Assembly (NCBI GenBank): GCA_937949945.1
Contig: CALFEQ010000066.1
Coordinates: 1 to 64,000, forward strand
DNA length: 64,000 nt
Source of the DNA: an uncultured Myxococcales bacterium
GTDB lineage: Bacteria; Myxococcota_A; Polyangia; Polyangiales; Polyangiaceae
Direction: 5' to 3'
The notes below the pieces were generated by a model. That model did no database searches. It saw only the letters and a program-made list of their open reading frames with translations, and was not told the origin of the DNA. The translations under genes and the position numbers were made by a program. Shown in pieces: positions 51,439 to 59,724 of the stretch. Position 1 is the first letter of the stretch. Every line of letters starts with the position of its first letter.

Positions 51439-51750
51439 ATGGATCCCAAGGTCGCCAAGTGCCTGCTCGTCTCGAAGGTCCTCGTGGCCGACGGGATGAT
51501 GACCGAGAACGAGCGCGCATTCCTCGAGAAGGTGATGAAGCGCTTGGGCCTCGACGACGACGAACGCCGGCGCGTGCTCGCTCTCGAAGGCTGGGATCGG
51601 GCCGAGCCCGTCGTGTCGAAGCTGTCGACCGAAGAGAAACGCGAGCTCGTGTCGCTGCTCGCCGACGCGGCGTCGGCGGACGGACGCCTCTCTCCGCTCG
51701 AGTCGCAGACCGTGAAGCGGATCAGCGCGGAGCTCGGGGTCGACGGATGA
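51439..51750 (+). CDS. TerB-like protein
   Basis: The 103-residue all-helical protein is a minimal TerB/TIM44-type fold with two repeated acidic segments: VLVADGMMTENERAFLEKVM and AASADGRLSPLESQTV. Each holds the D-G-x-(L/M)-(S/T)-x-x-E pattern thought to bind metal. TerB proteins are linked to tellurite resistance and stress modules, but no other ter gene is present. The last 29 bp overlap the 3' end of the convergent lipoprotein gene. Confidence 0.85.
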   Translation: MDPKVAKCLLVSKVLVADGMMTENERAFLEKVMKRLGLDDDERRRVLALEGWDRAEPVVSKLSTEEKRELVSLLADAASADGRLSPLESQTVKRISAELGVDG

Positions 51751-52825
51751 CGTCGCCGCTCGGGCGCACGTCGACCTCCGCGCCCGACGGCATCGTCACG
51801 CGCACGCCGGGGCTCGTCGGCGCCAGCCGAGCGCGCTCGCCCGATTTCGGCGGACGTTCGAGCTTTCCGAGATCGACGGCGGCCCTCCAGATCGCCTCTC
51901 CGCGCGTGTCGTAGCGGAACGCGAGCGCGTGGAAGGGCGAGCCTTCCTCGCCGGACGGCTGCACCATCTGCACGAGGACGAACGTGTCGTCCGTGTCCGC
52001 GGCGAGGCTCGCGGGGGCGATCGCTCCCGCCCGCGAACGCACGCCGAGGTCGCGCCCGAGGCCCCATCGCGGCGCGCCGTTCTCGCCGACGAGCTGCGCG
52101 CGCGTCGCTCCGGCGCTCACGGCCACGACGATCCATCCGCGATTCGGCCAGTAGAGCAGCGATAGCGCCTCGCATCCTTCCAAGGAGAGCACTTGGAAGT
52201 CGGCGAACGGCGTTCCGTCGTCGTCCCAGATGCGCAGCGCGACGGCATTCGTCGGCGGATCGCACGCCGCGAGCGCGACGCGTCCGAGAGGCGCCGGCGC
52301 GACCGCGATCGGCCCCACCGGCGGCATGATCCCCGCCACCGGCCGCTCCTTCGACCACACGACGCCGTCGTCGCCCGCGACGATCGCGATCGGACGAGCC
52401 TCGCTCGTCGGCTTGCCTGCCTCGCCGACGAGCACCACGCGCCGCCCGAACGCCGTGAGCTCCGCGGCCTGGACGTCGAAGCCCGCATGCGGTCCACCGC
52501 CGAAGTGCTTCTCGAGCGCGCCCTCGAGGCCACGGAGCGCCTCGTCGTCGGCGAAACGCGCGATCCGCGCCCTCCGCGCCTCGACCGGAGCGACCGCCAC
52601 GAACCTGCGGCTCGCCGCGGGCCCGCTCGTCGCGGATTCCTCTCCGGCGTCCTCCGGCGCCGTCGACGAGAGCGGTGCGTCCGTGGCGGCGTCCACGGAC
52701 GCGTCCGCCGCGCTCGAGCCGCCCTTGCGCGAGCATGCGACGAGCGCGGCGACCATCACGACGGCGCCGCCGAACAGCGCCGCGCGACGCGTCCTTCCGC
52801 AGAGGTCCGGGTGCCTTCGCCTCAC
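51722..52825 (-). CDS. Lipoprotein, possible beta-propeller-like
   Basis: The 367-residue exported protein has lipobox AALVACSRK and an Asp/Ala-rich linker (AADASVDAATDAP). The mature part contains repeated short beta motifs (RRVVLVGEAGKP, PIAIVAGDDGVVWSKE, VALRIWDDDGTPFAD, WIVVAVSAGA), suggesting a propeller-like domain, though no family is certain. The GTG start overlaps the TGA of the LTxxQ protein gene, so the two are coupled and probably act together. Its 3' end overlaps terB tail to tail. Confidence 0.75.
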   Translation of the reverse strand: MRRRHPDLCGRTRRAALFGGAVVMVAALVACSRKGGSSAADASVDAATDAPLSSTAPEDAGEESATSGPAASRRFVAVAPVEARRARIARFADDEALRGLEGALEKHFGGGPHAGFDVQAAELTAFGRRVVLVGEAGKPTSEARPIAIVAGDDGVVWSKERPVAGIMPPVGPIAVAPAPLGRVALAACDPPTNAVALRIWDDDGTPFADFQVLSLEGCEALSLLYWPNRGWIVVAVSAGATRAQLVGENGAPRWGLGRDLGVRSRAGAIAPASLAADTDDTFVLVQMVQPSGEEGSPFHALAFRYDTRGEAIWRAAVDLGKLERPPKSGERARLAPTSPGVRVTMPSGAEVDVRPSGDVIRRPRAPR

Positions 52826-53841
52826 TCGTCGTCGTCGTGGTCCTGGCCGTGGCCGTGTCCGTGTCCCTGCCCGTGGCCTCGGTCACGGTCGCGGCCCCCG
52901 AGCCGGCGGATGCCCCGAGCGCCGCCGAGGTCGTCACTCCCTCGCGAGACCTTCTCCGCGAGCTTCTCGCGCTGCTCGGGCGTCAGGATCGGGACGAGCT
53001 GGGCGAAGAACTTCGCCTGCTCGTCGAAGGGGTTCATCGGAGCGCTCGGCTCGGCGACGACGAGCTTCTTCGCGTCGAAGCCGTCCTTCTCGAAGGCGGC
53101 GAGGAGCTCGTCGACGCGCTTCTTGGCGTCCTCGCGCGCCCCATCCCATTTGTCGCCGTCGTCCTTCGGGAGGAACGCCTCGACCTTCTTCTGCTGCTCG
53201 GCGTCGAGGCCGAGGTCCTTGGTGAGTCGCTCGAGCCTCAGGCGTGTGAAGGCGACGCTGGCTCGCCCGCCGTCGGACAGCTTCTCGCCACGCCTCACCC
53301 ACGAAGAGCGCTTCTCCTCGTCCTCGCGCACGGACGCGACGATCTTGGCGCGCTGGCTCGCGTCGAGCGCAGCGTGCAGCCGATTCAAGCCGTCGGCCTC
53401 GCGCTCCGCGCGCGCCTTCGCCGCCTTGTCCATCTCCGCCTTCGCGGCGTCGAGCTTCGCCGTGTCGATCTTGCCCGCCTTGATTCCCGCGACGAGCTCC
53501 TCCTGCATCGCCTTCATGCCGGCGCGCGCGTCTCCCGCAGCCGTCCCGGCGGCCTTCTCGGCCTCGCGGAGGTCCTCGGCGATCTTCTCGTAGGTGACCC
53601 TCTGCTCCCGCGTGAGATCGAGCGAGGCCGCCGCGCGGAAGATCGCACCCGCCGGGCCGACCGCGCGGATCGGGCGGAGCTTCGCCGCCGCGGACGCCAC
53701 GCTCGACGCGGGCTCGGACGGGGCGGCGGACGCCGTCGCGCTCGCGGCTCCTCCACCTCCGCTGCCGCCACATCCGCCGTCGCACGCGAGCGGAAGGCTC
53801 GCGATCGCGGCCGCAACGAGAACTCCACGCCTCGATGTCAT
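52822..53841 (-). CDS. Exported LTxxQ (Spy/CpxP-like) protein with His-rich tail
   Basis: The 339-residue protein has a signal peptide with probable lipobox (SLPLACDGG), a Ser/Ala/Gly linker and a long, helical Lys/Glu/Ala-rich body. It carries LTxxQ-like motifs: LTREQRVTYEKI, LDASQRAKIVA, LDAEQQKKVEAF and LTPEQREKLAEKV, as in periplasmic chaperone or metal-sensing proteins Spy, CpxP and ZraP. It ends in GHGQGHGHGHGQDHDDDE, an obvious metal-binding tail. ZraP-like zinc buffering is plausible but not shown. Its stop overlaps the start of the next lipoprotein. Confidence 0.8.
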   Translation of the reverse strand: MTSRRGVLVAAAIASLPLACDGGCGGSGGGGAASATASAAPSEPASSVASAAAKLRPIRAVGPAGAIFRAAASLDLTREQRVTYEKIAEDLREAEKAAGTAAGDARAGMKAMQEELVAGIKAGKIDTAKLDAAKAEMDKAAKARAEREADGLNRLHAALDASQRAKIVASVREDEEKRSSWVRRGEKLSDGGRASVAFTRLRLERLTKDLGLDAEQQKKVEAFLPKDDGDKWDGAREDAKKRVDELLAAFEKDGFDAKKLVVAEPSAPMNPFDEQAKFFAQLVPILTPEQREKLAEKVSRGSDDLGGARGIRRLGGRDRDRGHGQGHGHGHGQDHDDDE

Positions 53842-53935
53842 CTGCTCACCTCCGCGCAGGAGGGTCGCACGTGTCCCGCCCGGCGCGACAGCCCCTTTTT
53901 CTCACGAGCCGTCGCCCGGCCCCGACCAGCGGTGA

Positions 53936-54526
53936 TCAGTTGCAGACGTCCTTCACGATCGCGGGCGCGGCCTCCGGCTCCTTCGCGCCGGTGCCCGTGC
54001 AGTGCCCCTTCTGCGACGGACATCCCTTGCCGAACTCACGGAAGCAAGCGGCGCCCCGCTCGACGTAGCAGCTGTCGCTGACGAAGCGATTGTCCTCGGT
54101 GAAGCGGACCTGCCCGCACTCGAAGAGCGAGTCGTCCTTCGGACCGCCCTCCCAGACGATGTAGTCGCCGCAGATCGTCCCCGTGAAGGACTGGGTCGCC
54201 GACTCGGCGCGGATGTTCGTGCCCGTCTGCGTGATCGTGAACACGTCCTCGGCGTCCTGGATCGGACAGGACGTGAACTCGCGGCACGTCCGCTTGGTGC
54301 TCCAGCGGCCGCTCACGTCACGCGTCGTCGTGCACTCGCAGCGATCGTTGCCGAGCGACCGCCCCGCACCCGGATGGCTGCAATCCACACCTTCCTGCGA
54401 AGGCGTGCCGCCGGAGGTCGTCGGGAAGAAGCCCGACGAGCTCGAGCTCGACGTGTCGTCGCTGCTGCACGCCCAGACGAAGGTGAACGCGACCACGAAG
54501 GCGAAACCTCCGAGACCTCGTCTCAT
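53936..54526 (-). CDS. Cys-rich lipoprotein of unknown function
   Basis: The 196-residue protein has lipobox FVWACSSDD followed by a Ser run. The mature domain has about eleven cysteines and beta-rich stretches (DVFTITQTGTNIRAES, SFTGTICGDYIVWEGG, GQVRFTEDNRFVSDSCY). The pattern resembles small myxobacterial lipoproteins with disulfide-stabilised sandwiches. ATG 54526 has TAACCT 8 nt upstream. The family is not identified. Confidence 0.75.
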   Translation of the reverse strand: MRRGLGGFAFVVAFTFVWACSSDDTSSSSSSGFFPTTSGGTPSQEGVDCSHPGAGRSLGNDRCECTTTRDVSGRWSTKRTCREFTSCPIQDAEDVFTITQTGTNIRAESATQSFTGTICGDYIVWEGGPKDDSLFECGQVRFTEDNRFVSDSCYVERGAACFREFGKGCPSQKGHCTGTGAKEPEAAPAIVKDVCN

Positions 54527-54534
54527 GCCGCAGA

Positions 54535-54540
54535 AGGTTA
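54535..54540 (-). promoter_or_regulatory. -10-like TAACCT box
   Basis: TAACCT on the minus strand lies 8 nt before ATG 54526. It overlaps the stop codon of the upstream methyltransferase gene, so the promoter is embedded in that gene's end. Confidence 0.4.
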
Positions 54541-55263
54541 CCGCGGCTTGCGCGCGGTGACGATCACGACGCGCTCGTAGGGGCGCGGGCAGATGCCCTC
54601 CTGCGCCTCCACACGCAGCCCGTGCCGCTCGAGCAGCGGGATCACCTCGGGCCAGAGGAACGTGAGGTAGTACATGACGAACGGCGGCCGCCAGAGCGCG
54701 TTGCGCACGCGCATGATCGCGTTGAACCCGTGGGCCATCCAGAACCACGGATGGGTCGGGCGTGGGCGCCGGCTCGTCGCGAAGACGAAGCGGCCGCCGG
54801 GGCGGAGGGCGCGCACGATCCCCGCGACGAAGCGATCCTCGTCTCGCTCGAGCACGTGCCCGAACGCGCCCACGCAGGTGACGACGTCGAACGCTCCGTC
54901 GAAGTCCCGTGGCAGCGCGAGCGCATCACCGCGGACGAGCTCCACGCGAGCGTCACCCGGCGCGTCCTCGAGGCGGCGGCGTGCTTCGGCGAGCATGCCG
55001 TTGCTGAAGTCGATCCCGACGACGCGCTCGGTGCAGAGCGGCCGGAGGTGCCGCATGGCCGCGCCCGTCCCGCAGCACACGTCGAGCGCCGCCTCGATCG
55101 ACCGCGGCGGACCGATGACCTCCGCGAGCGCGGAGAGGACGGGCTCCGGCGTGCGGAACGGCGTGTAGTCGAACTTCGGCGCGAGCAGGTCGTAGCCGCG
55201 CTCGGTCGACGTGAGCGCCTGCCTCATCAGCTCGGCGAACGTGGGGCCCTCGGGGTGGAACAC
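54538..55263 (-). CDS. Class I SAM-dependent methyltransferase
   Basis: The 241-residue protein has a Rossmann-type SAM site (LDVCCGTGAAMRHL), then VVGIDFSNGMLAEARRRL, VRGDALALP and FDVVTCVGAFGHV. The N-terminal ERGYDLLAPKFDYTPFRTP block and the late aromatic FWMAHGFNAIMRVR segment suggest a lipid, quinone or small-molecule methyltransferase, with no more precise call. GTG 55263 is used because a TAACGT box lies 11 nt before it; no early ATG matches. Confidence 0.85.
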   Translation of the reverse strand: MFHPEGPTFAELMRQALTSTERGYDLLAPKFDYTPFRTPEPVLSALAEVIGPPRSIEAALDVCCGTGAAMRHLRPLCTERVVGIDFSNGMLAEARRRLEDAPGDARVELVRGDALALPRDFDGAFDVVTCVGAFGHVLERDEDRFVAGIVRALRPGGRFVFATSRRPRPTHPWFWMAHGFNAIMRVRNALWRPPFVMYYLTFLWPEVIPLLERHGLRVEAQEGICPRPYERVVIVTARKPR

Positions 55264-55274
55264 GAGCGAGGCTC

Positions 55275-55280
55275 ACGTTA
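55275..55280 (-). promoter_or_regulatory. -10-like TAACGT box of the methyltransferase gene
   Basis: TAACGT on the minus strand lies 11 nt before GTG 55263. The same hexamer precedes the TerB gene. Confidence 0.35.
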
Positions 55281-55362
55281 CGTGGAGGTCCGAGCTGCGA
55301 GCAAGCATGCCGAGCGCGGGGGAATCGCCGCGCCTCGCCTTGCTCCACCTCGACCGAATGGC

Positions 55363-55368
55363 TACTCC
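55363..55368 (+). promoter_or_regulatory. -10-like TACTCC box of the rhomboid gene
   Basis: GCTACTCC ends 7 nt before ATG 55376 and lies downstream of the alternative ATG at 55358, so it favours the shorter protein. Confidence 0.35.
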
Positions 55369-55375
55369 TCTCCTC

Positions 55376-55984
55376 ATGGGCCGCGAGCCGAAGGCCGAGC
55401 AGGTGTCGTGGGCCTCGATCAAGGCGGAGCTGAAGCTCCACGGGCGCCTGCTCTTCGGGCTGCTCGGTGTGATGTGGCTCTCCGAGATCGTCGACACGTT
55501 CCTCGGCGGCCGCCTCGACGGGCTCGGCATCCGGCCGCGGATCGCCGACGGCCTCCTCGGGATCCCGCTCGCTCCGTTCCTCCACGGCGGGTTCGCGCAT
55601 CTCCTCGGCAACACGATCCCGTTCCTCGTCCTCGGCTGGCTCGTGCTCCTCCGCGAGACGAGGCACTTCATCGCCGTCTTCGTCGCGACGACGCTCCTCG
55701 GAGGCCTCGGCGTCTGGCTCCTCGGAAGCCCGGGCACGCACATCGGCGCGAGCGGCGTCGTCTTCGGATTGCTCGGTTACCTGCTGCTCGTCGGCTGGTT
55801 CGAACGGAGCATCGGGACGATCCTCCTCTCGGCGTTCGTCGGCCTCACGTACGGCTGGGCGCTGCTCGGCGTGCTGCCGCTCCAGCGCGGCGTCTCGTGG
55901 GAGAGCCACCTCTTCGGCTTCGTGACGGGCGCCGCGATCGCTTGGCTCTTCGCCAAGCGCCGAGCCGTCGCGACAGGCCGCTGA
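55376..55984 (+). CDS. Rhomboid family intramembrane serine protease
   Basis: The 202-residue protein has six or so transmembrane helices with the rhomboid core: HGGFAHLLGNTIPFLVLG (the HxxHxxxN-type helix), the catalytic Ser in HIGASGVVFGLLGY (near residue 126) and the catalytic His in WESHLFGFVTGA (near 178). It cleaves transmembrane helices of other membrane proteins; targets are unknown. The start at 55376 is chosen from the promoter-like box; ATG 55358 would add six residues. Confidence 0.92.
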   Translation: MGREPKAEQVSWASIKAELKLHGRLLFGLLGVMWLSEIVDTFLGGRLDGLGIRPRIADGLLGIPLAPFLHGGFAHLLGNTIPFLVLGWLVLLRETRHFIAVFVATTLLGGLGVWLLGSPGTHIGASGVVFGLLGYLLLVGWFERSIGTILLSAFVGLTYGWALLGVLPLQRGVSWESHLFGFVTGAAIAWLFAKRRAVATGR

Positions 55985-56009
55985 CGTTCTCGAACGCGCG
56001 GTCGAAGGT

Positions 56010-56023
56010 CACCGCGAGCGGTG
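56010..56023. terminator. Short hairpin between convergent rhomboid and ABC genes
   Basis: CACCG, loop CGAG and CGGTG form a 5-bp GC stem between the two stop codons and could serve either strand. The stem is short, so confidence is low. Confidence 0.3.
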
Positions 56024-56068
56024 GGCCCGATGACGCTCGTGCGTGTCCCTCGTGGAGCTCGACGTCCT

Positions 56069-57853
56069 TCACTGCCCGGCCGCCTGCCGGAGCGGATGCA
56101 CCTTGGGCTCGTCGGCGCCGAGCTGAGCGTCGTAGAGCGCGCGGTAACGCCCCGAGCGCTGCATGAGCTCCTCGTGCGTGCCTTGCTCGACGAGCCTCCC
56201 TCGATCGAGCACGAGGATGCGATCGGCCGCGCGCACGGTGGAGAGGCGGTGGGCGATGACGAACACCGTGCGCCCGCGGACGAGCGACTGCATGGCGTCG
56301 CGCACGGCGTTCTCGCTCTCGCTGTCGAGGCTCGACGTCGCCTCGTCGAAGAGGAGGACGGGCGCGTCCTTGAGGATCGCGCGGGCGAGCGAGACGCGCT
56401 GGCGCTGGCCGCCGGAGAGCTTGAGGCCGCGCTCGCCGATGACGGTGTCGAGCCCGTCCGGAAGGGTCCGCACGATCTCGTCGCAGTGCGCCGCGCGGGC
56501 AGCGGCCTCGATCTCGGCACGTGTCGCGCCCGGGCGCGAGAGCGCGATGTTCTCCGCCATCGTCCCGTCGAAGAGGAAGTCGTCTTGCAGCACGACCGCG
56601 AGCTTCTTCCGCCAGTCGCGCAGCCGGATGTCGGCGAGGTCGCGGCCGTCGACGGTGACCCTCCCCGAGGTCGGGCGATAGAACGCCATCAGCAGCGCGA
56701 ACATCGTGCTCTTGCCGGCGCCGCTCGGCCCCACGATGGCGGTCGTCGTGCCCGGGGTCGCGCGGAAGGACACGTTGCGAAGGACCGGCACGCCCGGCCG
56801 GTACTCGAAGGACACGTCCTCGAACGCGATGTCGCCGCGCATCTCCCCGAGCGGCCGACGGCGCTCGTCGCCCTCGTCCTCGGGGACGATCGCCTCCACG
56901 GCGCGGACGCGATCGAGATCGGCGAGCGTCTCGGTGAGGCGGGTCGCGATCTCGGGCAGGTCGAGCAGCGGCGCCGCGAACATCAGCGCGAACGCGACGT
57001 AGCTGCCGAAGTCGCCGAGCGAGAGCGAGCCGTCGAGCATCGAGCGGCCGCCCATCACGACGACGATGGCGACGACGCCCGCCGAGACGACGACGGCGAT
57101 GGCGTTCATCGTCCCGCGCCGGTTCGTCGTCCGAGACATCACACGGAAGAGCCGGTGCAGCCCCTGCGTGAAGACGAGCTGCTCGCGCCGCTCCGCCGCG
57201 TACGCCTTGACGACCCGGATGCCCGAGAGCGTCTGCGCGAGACGCCCGGCGACGGCGGCGCGGAGCTCGCCGCGCTGGCGGAAGAGCGGGCGCAGCCGCC
57301 GATGCGCGAGGTCGAGCCCGAGCCCCGGCAGCGCGGCGAAACCGAGCGCGACGAGCGTCATCTTCCAGTCGATCCAGAGCAGCGCGACGAACGCCACGAG
57401 CGCGGTCACGACGTTGCTCGTCCAGCGCGCGAGCTGCGCGCCGACGAGGTTCTGCATCGCCGCGGCGTCGTCCATGATGCGCGAGAGGAGCGCTCCGGGC
57501 TGCGTGCCGTCGAGCTCGGAGGCGGGCATGCGCGTGATGCGCGCCATGATCCGCCGCCGCCAGCCGAGCACGACCCACTCGGCCGAGAGCCCGAGGATGC
57601 GCTGGAGGCCGAAGGTCGCGCCTGCCTGTACGGCCGCCGCGAGGAGGACGGCCGCCGCGATCCAGGGCAGCAGCTCCGGACGCCGTTCGGCGACGACCTC
57701 GTCGAGCAGCACCTTCGGAGCGATCGGGACGACGAGCCCTGCGGCACGATCGACGAACAGGAGCGCGAGCCCGGCCGCGAGCTTGCCTCGCTGCGCCCAG
57801 ACGATCGCCCGTGTCAGCTCCCACGCGGTCGCGGGCGTGCTCGCCGTCGCCAT
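56069..57853 (-). CDS. ABC transporter, fused permease and ATPase (MsbA/MDR type)
   Basis: The 594-residue half-transporter has six transmembrane helices in residues 20-320 and then a nucleotide-binding domain with Walker A IVGPSGAGKSTMF, Q-loop VVLQDDFLFDGT, signature LSGGQRQRVSLARAIL, Walker B VLLFDEATSSLDSE and the H-loop IAHRLSTV. It should work as a homodimer exporting lipids, drugs or peptides. It has its own promoter-like boxes (TACTCC and TAGATA) before ATG 57853 and no adjacent partner gene. Confidence 0.93.
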   Translation of the reverse strand: MATASTPATAWELTRAIVWAQRGKLAAGLALLFVDRAAGLVVPIAPKVLLDEVVAERRPELLPWIAAAVLLAAAVQAGATFGLQRILGLSAEWVVLGWRRRIMARITRMPASELDGTQPGALLSRIMDDAAAMQNLVGAQLARWTSNVVTALVAFVALLWIDWKMTLVALGFAALPGLGLDLAHRRLRPLFRQRGELRAAVAGRLAQTLSGIRVVKAYAAERREQLVFTQGLHRLFRVMSRTTNRRGTMNAIAVVVSAGVVAIVVVMGGRSMLDGSLSLGDFGSYVAFALMFAAPLLDLPEIATRLTETLADLDRVRAVEAIVPEDEGDERRRPLGEMRGDIAFEDVSFEYRPGVPVLRNVSFRATPGTTTAIVGPSGAGKSTMFALLMAFYRPTSGRVTVDGRDLADIRLRDWRKKLAVVLQDDFLFDGTMAENIALSRPGATRAEIEAAARAAHCDEIVRTLPDGLDTVIGERGLKLSGGQRQRVSLARAILKDAPVLLFDEATSSLDSESENAVRDAMQSLVRGRTVFVIAHRLSTVRAADRILVLDRGRLVEQGTHEELMQRSGRYRALYDAQLGADEPKVHPLRQAAGQ

Positions 57854-57863
57854 GACAGCGGAG

Positions 57864-57869
57864 TATCTA
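57864..57869 (-). promoter_or_regulatory. -10-like TAGATA box of the ABC exporter gene
   Basis: TGCTAGATACT on the minus strand contains TAGATA 10 nt and TACTCC 6 nt before ATG 57853; either could be the -10 element. Confidence 0.35.
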
Positions 57870-58050
57870 GCAACGCACGACGCCCGGCGCGAGCGCCGCT
57901 GAGCTCCCCGGGGCCGCGCGCAGCTCACCGGAGCACGGCATCCCTCGGGAGCGTCGCGCCCGGACGAGCGGCGCGGCCTCGGGCTCAGCCGCCCGACCGC
58001 ACGACGCTGCCTTTACGCGCGACGACCTCCGTGCGAGAGCGACGGTCACG

Positions 58051-59124
58051 ATGAGCGATCCCCTCTCCCTGCCGCCCGCGACGATCGCCGCGCTCCGCGC
58101 GCGCCACGTCGCCTTCCTGGCCGAGCGACTCGTCGACGAGCGTGCGCACGGCGACTTCGTCCGCTCCTTCTCGGCAGGCTACGACCACGTCCTGTCGCAG
58201 CCGCTCCGGAAGGTCGTCGAGCCGAAGCGGATCGTCGACGGGCTCACGCGGGTCCTCACGAACGAGGCGGTGCGTGGCGTCCTCTCGCCGATCGCGCGCG
58301 AGATCCACCGCCGCGTCCTTCTGTCGCTGCGCACGGACGACGCCAAGGTCGGCGACTACGTCCCGTCGGAGGCGCGCAAGGCCATCGACGAGATCGTCGC
58401 TCGACCCGACCTGATCCCCGAGGCGCTGATCCGGAAGATCTTCGAGGTCGAGGTCATCGAAGAGATCATGCGTGACCAGCTCTACGACGCGCTCGTGGAG
58501 TTCAACGAGTCGGTCAACCCGTTCTTCGCCGAGTGGGGACTGCCCGCGCTCATCAAGCGCTTCATGCCCATCGGCTCGTCGACGGTCCTCGGCGCGATGT
58601 CGACCATCCGCGCCGAGTTCGACAAGCGGCTCGAGCCGGAGATCCGCAAGTTCCTCCTCGGCTTCTCGCGCAAGTCGAAGAACAAGCTCGCCGACTTCCT
58701 CGTCTCGAGCGCCGGCGACCCCAAGATGGTCGCGTTGCGGCAGAGCATCGCCACCTTCGTCTACGAGGAGACGCTCGCGTCCATGACGAAGAACGTCGAC
58801 GACGACGCGCGCATGAACGCGGACGAGGCCGTGGAGGCGATCGTGCTCGAGGCGCTCCGCCGGGATCGCCCGCGAGAGCGCCTCCTCGCCGAGCTCGAGA
58901 AGCTCGTCGAGGAGCATGGCGACGAGACCGTCGGCCAGTGGCTCGAGCGCATCGGCGTGACGGCCCGCCCCGAGCTCGAGGCCCTCGCGGAGCTGCTCTG
59001 GCCGTGGTTCCGGATGGTGCTCGAGAGCCCGCCGGCCCGCGCCTTCTGGGAGCGGGTCACGTGGGACTTCTACGCGACGCTCGCCCAGACGTCCTCGACG
59101 GCCGCGGAACGGGCGGAGAGCTGA
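58051..59124 (+). CDS. Hypothetical helical protein
   Basis: The 357-residue protein is predicted all-helical, without signal peptide or membrane segment. Segments that look conserved include AHGDFVRSFSAGYDHVLSQP, VEVIEEIMRDQLYDALVEFN, FFAEWGLPALIKRFMPIG and FLLGFSRKSKNKLADFL. I do not recognise the family; the amphipathic helices and MPIGSSTVLGAMSTI would suit a membrane-peripheral or lipid-binding protein. It is divergent from the ABC exporter and convergent with the Nudix gene. Confidence 0.7.
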   Translation: MSDPLSLPPATIAALRARHVAFLAERLVDERAHGDFVRSFSAGYDHVLSQPLRKVVEPKRIVDGLTRVLTNEAVRGVLSPIAREIHRRVLLSLRTDDAKVGDYVPSEARKAIDEIVARPDLIPEALIRKIFEVEVIEEIMRDQLYDALVEFNESVNPFFAEWGLPALIKRFMPIGSSTVLGAMSTIRAEFDKRLEPEIRKFLLGFSRKSKNKLADFLVSSAGDPKMVALRQSIATFVYEETLASMTKNVDDDARMNADEAVEAIVLEALRRDRPRERLLAELEKLVEEHGDETVGQWLERIGVTARPELEALAELLWPWFRMVLESPPARAFWERVTWDFYATLAQTSSTAAERAES

Positions 59125-59139
59125 CGACCGCCGCCCGCG

Positions 59140-59640
59140 TCAGCGGCCGCCCGCCTTGCGCGCGAAGAAGTCGCGCAGGACGCGGGTGTGCAGCGGGAAC
59201 GCGAGCTCGATCGGCTCCGTGACGACGACGCGCTCGGTCGTCTCGTTCGTCGCCGTGAACGGCGGCAGCGACGAGCCGAGCATCTTCGGCGCGACCCCGA
59301 AGACGAGCAGCGTGCCGTCGGGCGCGCTGTGGACGTCGAACAGCTCGACGCCGTTCGGGTCGGTCACGATCCCCGTCTCCTCCCGCAGCTCCCGCGCGCA
59401 CGCCTCCCGCCACGCCTCTCCCTTGTCGATGAAGCCGCCCGGCAGCGCGAGCTGCCCCTTGCGAGGCTCGATCCCGCGGCGGATCGTGAGGACGCCGTCG
59501 TCGACCGGCAGCACGAGCACGGCGACCGGCAGCGGATTGACGTACGTGACGTTCGCGCACGATGCACAGGTCCGCGGGAACGGCGTCCCCGGCTGGAAGG
59601 CGTGACCGCAGTACGAGCAGTGGGAGTTCTTCTCGGCCAT
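59140..59640 (-). CDS. Nudix hydrolase with N-terminal zinc ribbon
   Basis: The 166-residue protein begins with a four-Cys zinc ribbon (HCSYCGHAF, TCASCAN), as in NudC-like and related Nudix proteins. It carries a full Nudix box, GGFIDKGEAWREACAREL continuing REETG, which binds Mg2+ for pyrophosphate hydrolysis. Substrates could be NADH, ADP-ribose or damaged nucleotides. ATG 59640 has TAGTCT 8 nt upstream and places the ribbon at the N-terminus as expected. Confidence 0.92.
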   Translation of the reverse strand: MAEKNSHCSYCGHAFQPGTPFPRTCASCANVTYVNPLPVAVLVLPVDDGVLTIRRGIEPRKGQLALPGGFIDKGEAWREACARELREETGIVTDPNGVELFDVHSAPDGTLLVFGVAPKMLGSSLPPFTATNETTERVVVTEPIELAFPLHTRVLRDFFARKAGGR

Positions 59641-59648
59641 CCCTCTGC

Positions 59649-59654
59649 AGACTA
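59649..59654 (-). promoter_or_regulatory. -10-like TAGTCT box of the Nudix gene
   Basis: TAGTCT on the minus strand ends 8 nt before ATG 59640, and the stretch between has GAGGG but only 1 nt from the ATG. Confidence 0.4.
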
Positions 59655-59695
59655 GGGGCGGTGCCTGCTGGCGTCGAGCCCGCCACGGCACGGAG

Positions 59696-59718
59696 TCGGC
59701 GCAACGGGGTCGCGCCGA
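59696..59718 (-). terminator. Hairpin after the NusG-like gene
   Basis: TCGGCGC and GCGCCGA form a 7-bp perfect stem around a 9-nt loop, 7 bp beyond the NusG-like stop codon. It separates that gene from the Nudix gene. Confidence 0.5.
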
Positions 59719-59724
59719 AGCCGG

